Origin: Streptococcaceae bacterium
GTDB taxonomy: Bacteria; Bacillota; Bacilli; Lactobacillales; Streptococcaceae
Direction of reading: 5' to 3'
Assembly (NCBI GenBank): GCA_022484805.1
Contig: JAKVKP010000001.1
Coordinates: 124,001 to 188,000, forward strand
DNA: 64,000 bases
Shown here piece after piece: positions 62,764 through 64,000 of the stretch. The position numbers and the translations under genes were made by a program. Position 1 is the first letter of the stretch, and each line of letters opens with the position of its first letter. The notes below the pieces were generated by a model that saw only the letters and a list, made by a program, of their open reading frames with translations, did not search any database and was not told where the DNA came from.

Positions 62764-63075
62764 TTAATATTTATCAATTTCTTTTCGGTCATGTACATTA
62801 CTTTGTTTACCAACGCGTTTGCTTAGCTCTTCAGATATATCTTCCAAGCTGATGCCTTTTTCTGCCAGTAAAACAAGCATATGGTAAACTAAATCACCTG
62901 TTTCTGAAATTAATTCCTGATTATCATTTTTGGCCGCAATCACCACCTCGGTCGCTTCTTCACCAACCTTCTTTAAAATCTTATCTAATCCTTTATCAAA
63001 AAGATAGTTCGTATATGAGCCTTCTTTGGGATTTGCTTGGCGTTCTAAAATTTCCTCAAAAACCTTATCAATCAT
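62764..63075 (-). CDS. hisE: phosphoribosyl-ATP pyrophosphatase
   Basis: A 103-residue all-alpha pyrophosphohydrolase, second step of histidine synthesis. The MazG-like signature is present: [32 protein letters not shown] (core [12 protein letters not shown], metal-binding Glu residues) and [17 protein letters not shown] (EtGDL-YH). Encoded as a separate protein rather than fused to HisI, 78 bases downstream of it. It appears to be the last gene of the his operon here. Confidence 0.93.
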   Translation of the reverse strand: MIDKVFEEILERQANPKEGSYTNYLFDKGLDKILKKVGEEATEVVIAAKNDNQELISETGDLVYHMLVLLAEKGISLEDISEELSKRVGKQSNVHDRKEIDKY

Positions 63076-63153
63076 TGTTAATCCTCCATTAATGTCGATT
63101 ATAATATATTTTTATTATAAAAAACTTTTTCCAACTAGCTGTCACAAACTTAT

Positions 63154-63477
63154 TTAGCTTTCAATTTCATTAAAGAAGCAGCTATGTGAACCTGTATGAC
63201 AAGCAGGACCAATTTGATCAACTGAAATTAATAAAGTATCTAAATCACAGTCTGTTTTAATTGTCCGAACTGTCTGGAAATGACCACTTGTTTCGCCCTT
63301 CAACCAAAGAGCATTTCGGCTTCTTGACCAATACCACATTTGGCCAGTCTCAAGTGTTTTTTGATAACTGGCTTCATTCATATAGGCTAACATCAAAACT
63401 TCACCAGTGCTATGCTCGGTCACAATCACAGGGATTAGACCGCCTTGTTTTTCAAAATCTAATTTTAGATTTGACAT
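63154..63477 (-). CDS. hisI: phosphoribosyl-AMP cyclohydrolase
   Basis: A 107-residue zinc enzyme opening the adenine ring of PR-AMP, third step of histidine synthesis. Motifs: [42 protein letters not shown] (substrate loop) and the metal-binding DCDLDTLL with the two Cys in [13 protein letters not shown] start at ATG 63477 with AGAGGTG 5 bases before; a longer frame from 63510 overlaps hisF and adds unrelated residues. HisF lies 13 bases upstream. Confidence 0.95.
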   Translation of the reverse strand: MSNLKLDFEKQGGLIPVIVTEHSTGEVLMLAYMNEASYQKTLETGQMWYWSRSRNALWLKGETSGHFQTVRTIKTDCDLDTLLISVDQIGPACHTGSHSCFFNEIES

Positions 63478-63490
63478 CCGTACACCTCTC

Positions 63491-64000
63491 TTAAATCCTA
63501 ACCGCAACACCTGCAGATTTTAATTGGGCCTTGGTTTCTGGAATACTGATTTCACCATAATGAAAGACACTTGCAGCAAGAGCGGCAGTTACATCGGTTT
63601 TTTCAAGCACCTCTAAAATATCAGGCTGATTACCTGCTCCACCAGAAGCAATAACTGGAACAGAAACCGCCTGACAAACAGCTCGGTTAAGTTCTAAATC
63701 ATAGCCTGACTTTGTCCCATCTTTGTCCATTGAAGTCAACAAAATTTCACCTGCACCTAATTCGACTGCTTTTTTGACCCACTCGATTGCATCAATGCCT
63801 GTATCTTCACGACCACCCGTGACAAAAACATGCCATGAATCACCGACACGCTTGGCATCAACCGCTATTACAATACACTGATTACCGAATTTTTCTGCAC
63901 CTTGACGAATTAAATCTGGATTTCGGACTGCAGAAGAATTGATAGCCACCTTATCAGCGCCTGCACGAAGCATTTTATTCATATCCTCAACAGAACGAAT
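63491..64000 (-). CDS. hisF: imidazole glycerol phosphate synthase, cyclase subunit, C-terminal part
   Basis: The last 169 codons of HisF; the frame is open to the window edge ([11 protein letters not shown] is the entry). HisF and HisH form IGP and AICAR from PRFAR and glutamine-derived ammonia. Seen: [12 protein letters not shown] (phosphate-binding strand-loop), VIAVDAKRV (catalytic Asp of the C-terminal half-barrel), [23 protein letters not shown] (core [15 protein letters not shown]) and [13 protein letters not shown]. With hisI and hisE downstream in order, this is the 3' end of a his operon. The N-terminal third lies beyond the window. Confidence 0.95.
   Translation of the reverse strand: MRSVEDMNKMLRAGADKVAINSSAVRNPDLIRQGAEKFGNQCIVIAVDAKRVGDSWHVFVTGGREDTGIDAIEWVKKAVELGAGEILLTSMDKDGTKSGYDLELNRAVCQAVSVPVIASGGAGNQPDILEVLEKTDVTAALAASVFHYGEISIPETKAQLKSAGVAVRI

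Noticed and set aside
62622-62813. 63-codon minus-strand frame overlapping the end of hisE
   Set aside because: No ribosome site and no recognised motif; it overlaps hisE out of frame. It could be a real short gene, but the support is too thin.
62514-62852. 112-codon plus-strand open frame
   Set aside because: It runs antisense across the hisE 3' end and the his terminator, has no ribosome site and shows no recognisable domain.
1-64000. CRISPR array, prophage, insertion sequence, tRNA or rRNA
   Set aside because: No regularly spaced repeats, transposase, integrase or phage gene, tRNA cloverleaf or rRNA core was seen.

Overview
The window is an AT-rich stretch of a low-GC Gram-positive chromosome, almost all of it coding on the minus strand. 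Four signs point to a lactic acid bacterium of the Streptococcaceae, Lactococcus-like or a close relative: a FabT-headed fatty acid cluster with FabK, a comG pilus operon followed by a SAM methyltransferase and ackA, Spx next to UPF0223 and an inositol-monophosphatase family gene, and secA beside twin DAHP synthases with acpS-alr not far away. The genus is inference; no rRNA or tRNA lies in the window.

Layout, left to right: the 5' end of glycogen phosphorylase (1-377); a CPA1 Na+/H+ antiporter; two small unknown genes; folC; a polar amino acid ABC transporter whose permease-ATPase part has its own promoter and a CodY-like box (4911-7361). Next is the complete type II fatty acid synthesis locus, transcribed fabT-fabH-acpP, then fabK-fabD-fabG-fabF-accB-fabZ-accC-accD-accA (18343 down to 7593). 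Two FabT-type operators lie before fabT. A third lies before a divergent second FabK-like flavoprotein (18768-19829), the only plus-strand gene recognised.

From 19870 to 37984 runs a surface polysaccharide locus. It holds an LtaS/OpgB-like phosphoglycerol transferase, UDP-glucose dehydrogenase, a flippase, several GT2 and GT4 transferases, a GacI/GacJ-like lipid-sugar synthase pair, two multi-span DUF2142-type proteins, a three-domain GT2-RgpF-GT4 fusion and a Wzm/Wzt ABC exporter. murF and ddl (peptidoglycan) follow, then ackA with a cre-like site, a SAM methyltransferase and the competence pilus operon comGA-GG. Then come IMPase, UPF0223, spx, two DAHP synthases and secA.

The region 53779-60448 holds a non-coding tandem repeat, two large secreted proteins with ChW repeats (a C39-like protease and a GH25 muramidase) flanking a lipoprotein, and mecA. 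The window ends with alr, acpS, two small unknown genes and the tail of a histidine operon (hisE, hisI, partial hisF).

Most notable: comGA is split by an A-AAA-AAG heptamer and is restored exactly by a -1 shift; comGD lacks a normal start codon and seems to begin at AUU; a FabT box ties a second enoyl-reductase-like gene to the fatty acid regulon; and the secA-protease intergenic region holds two copies of an unrecognised head/tail repeat with long internal pairing. I found no CRISPR array, prophage, transposase or toxin-antitoxin system.
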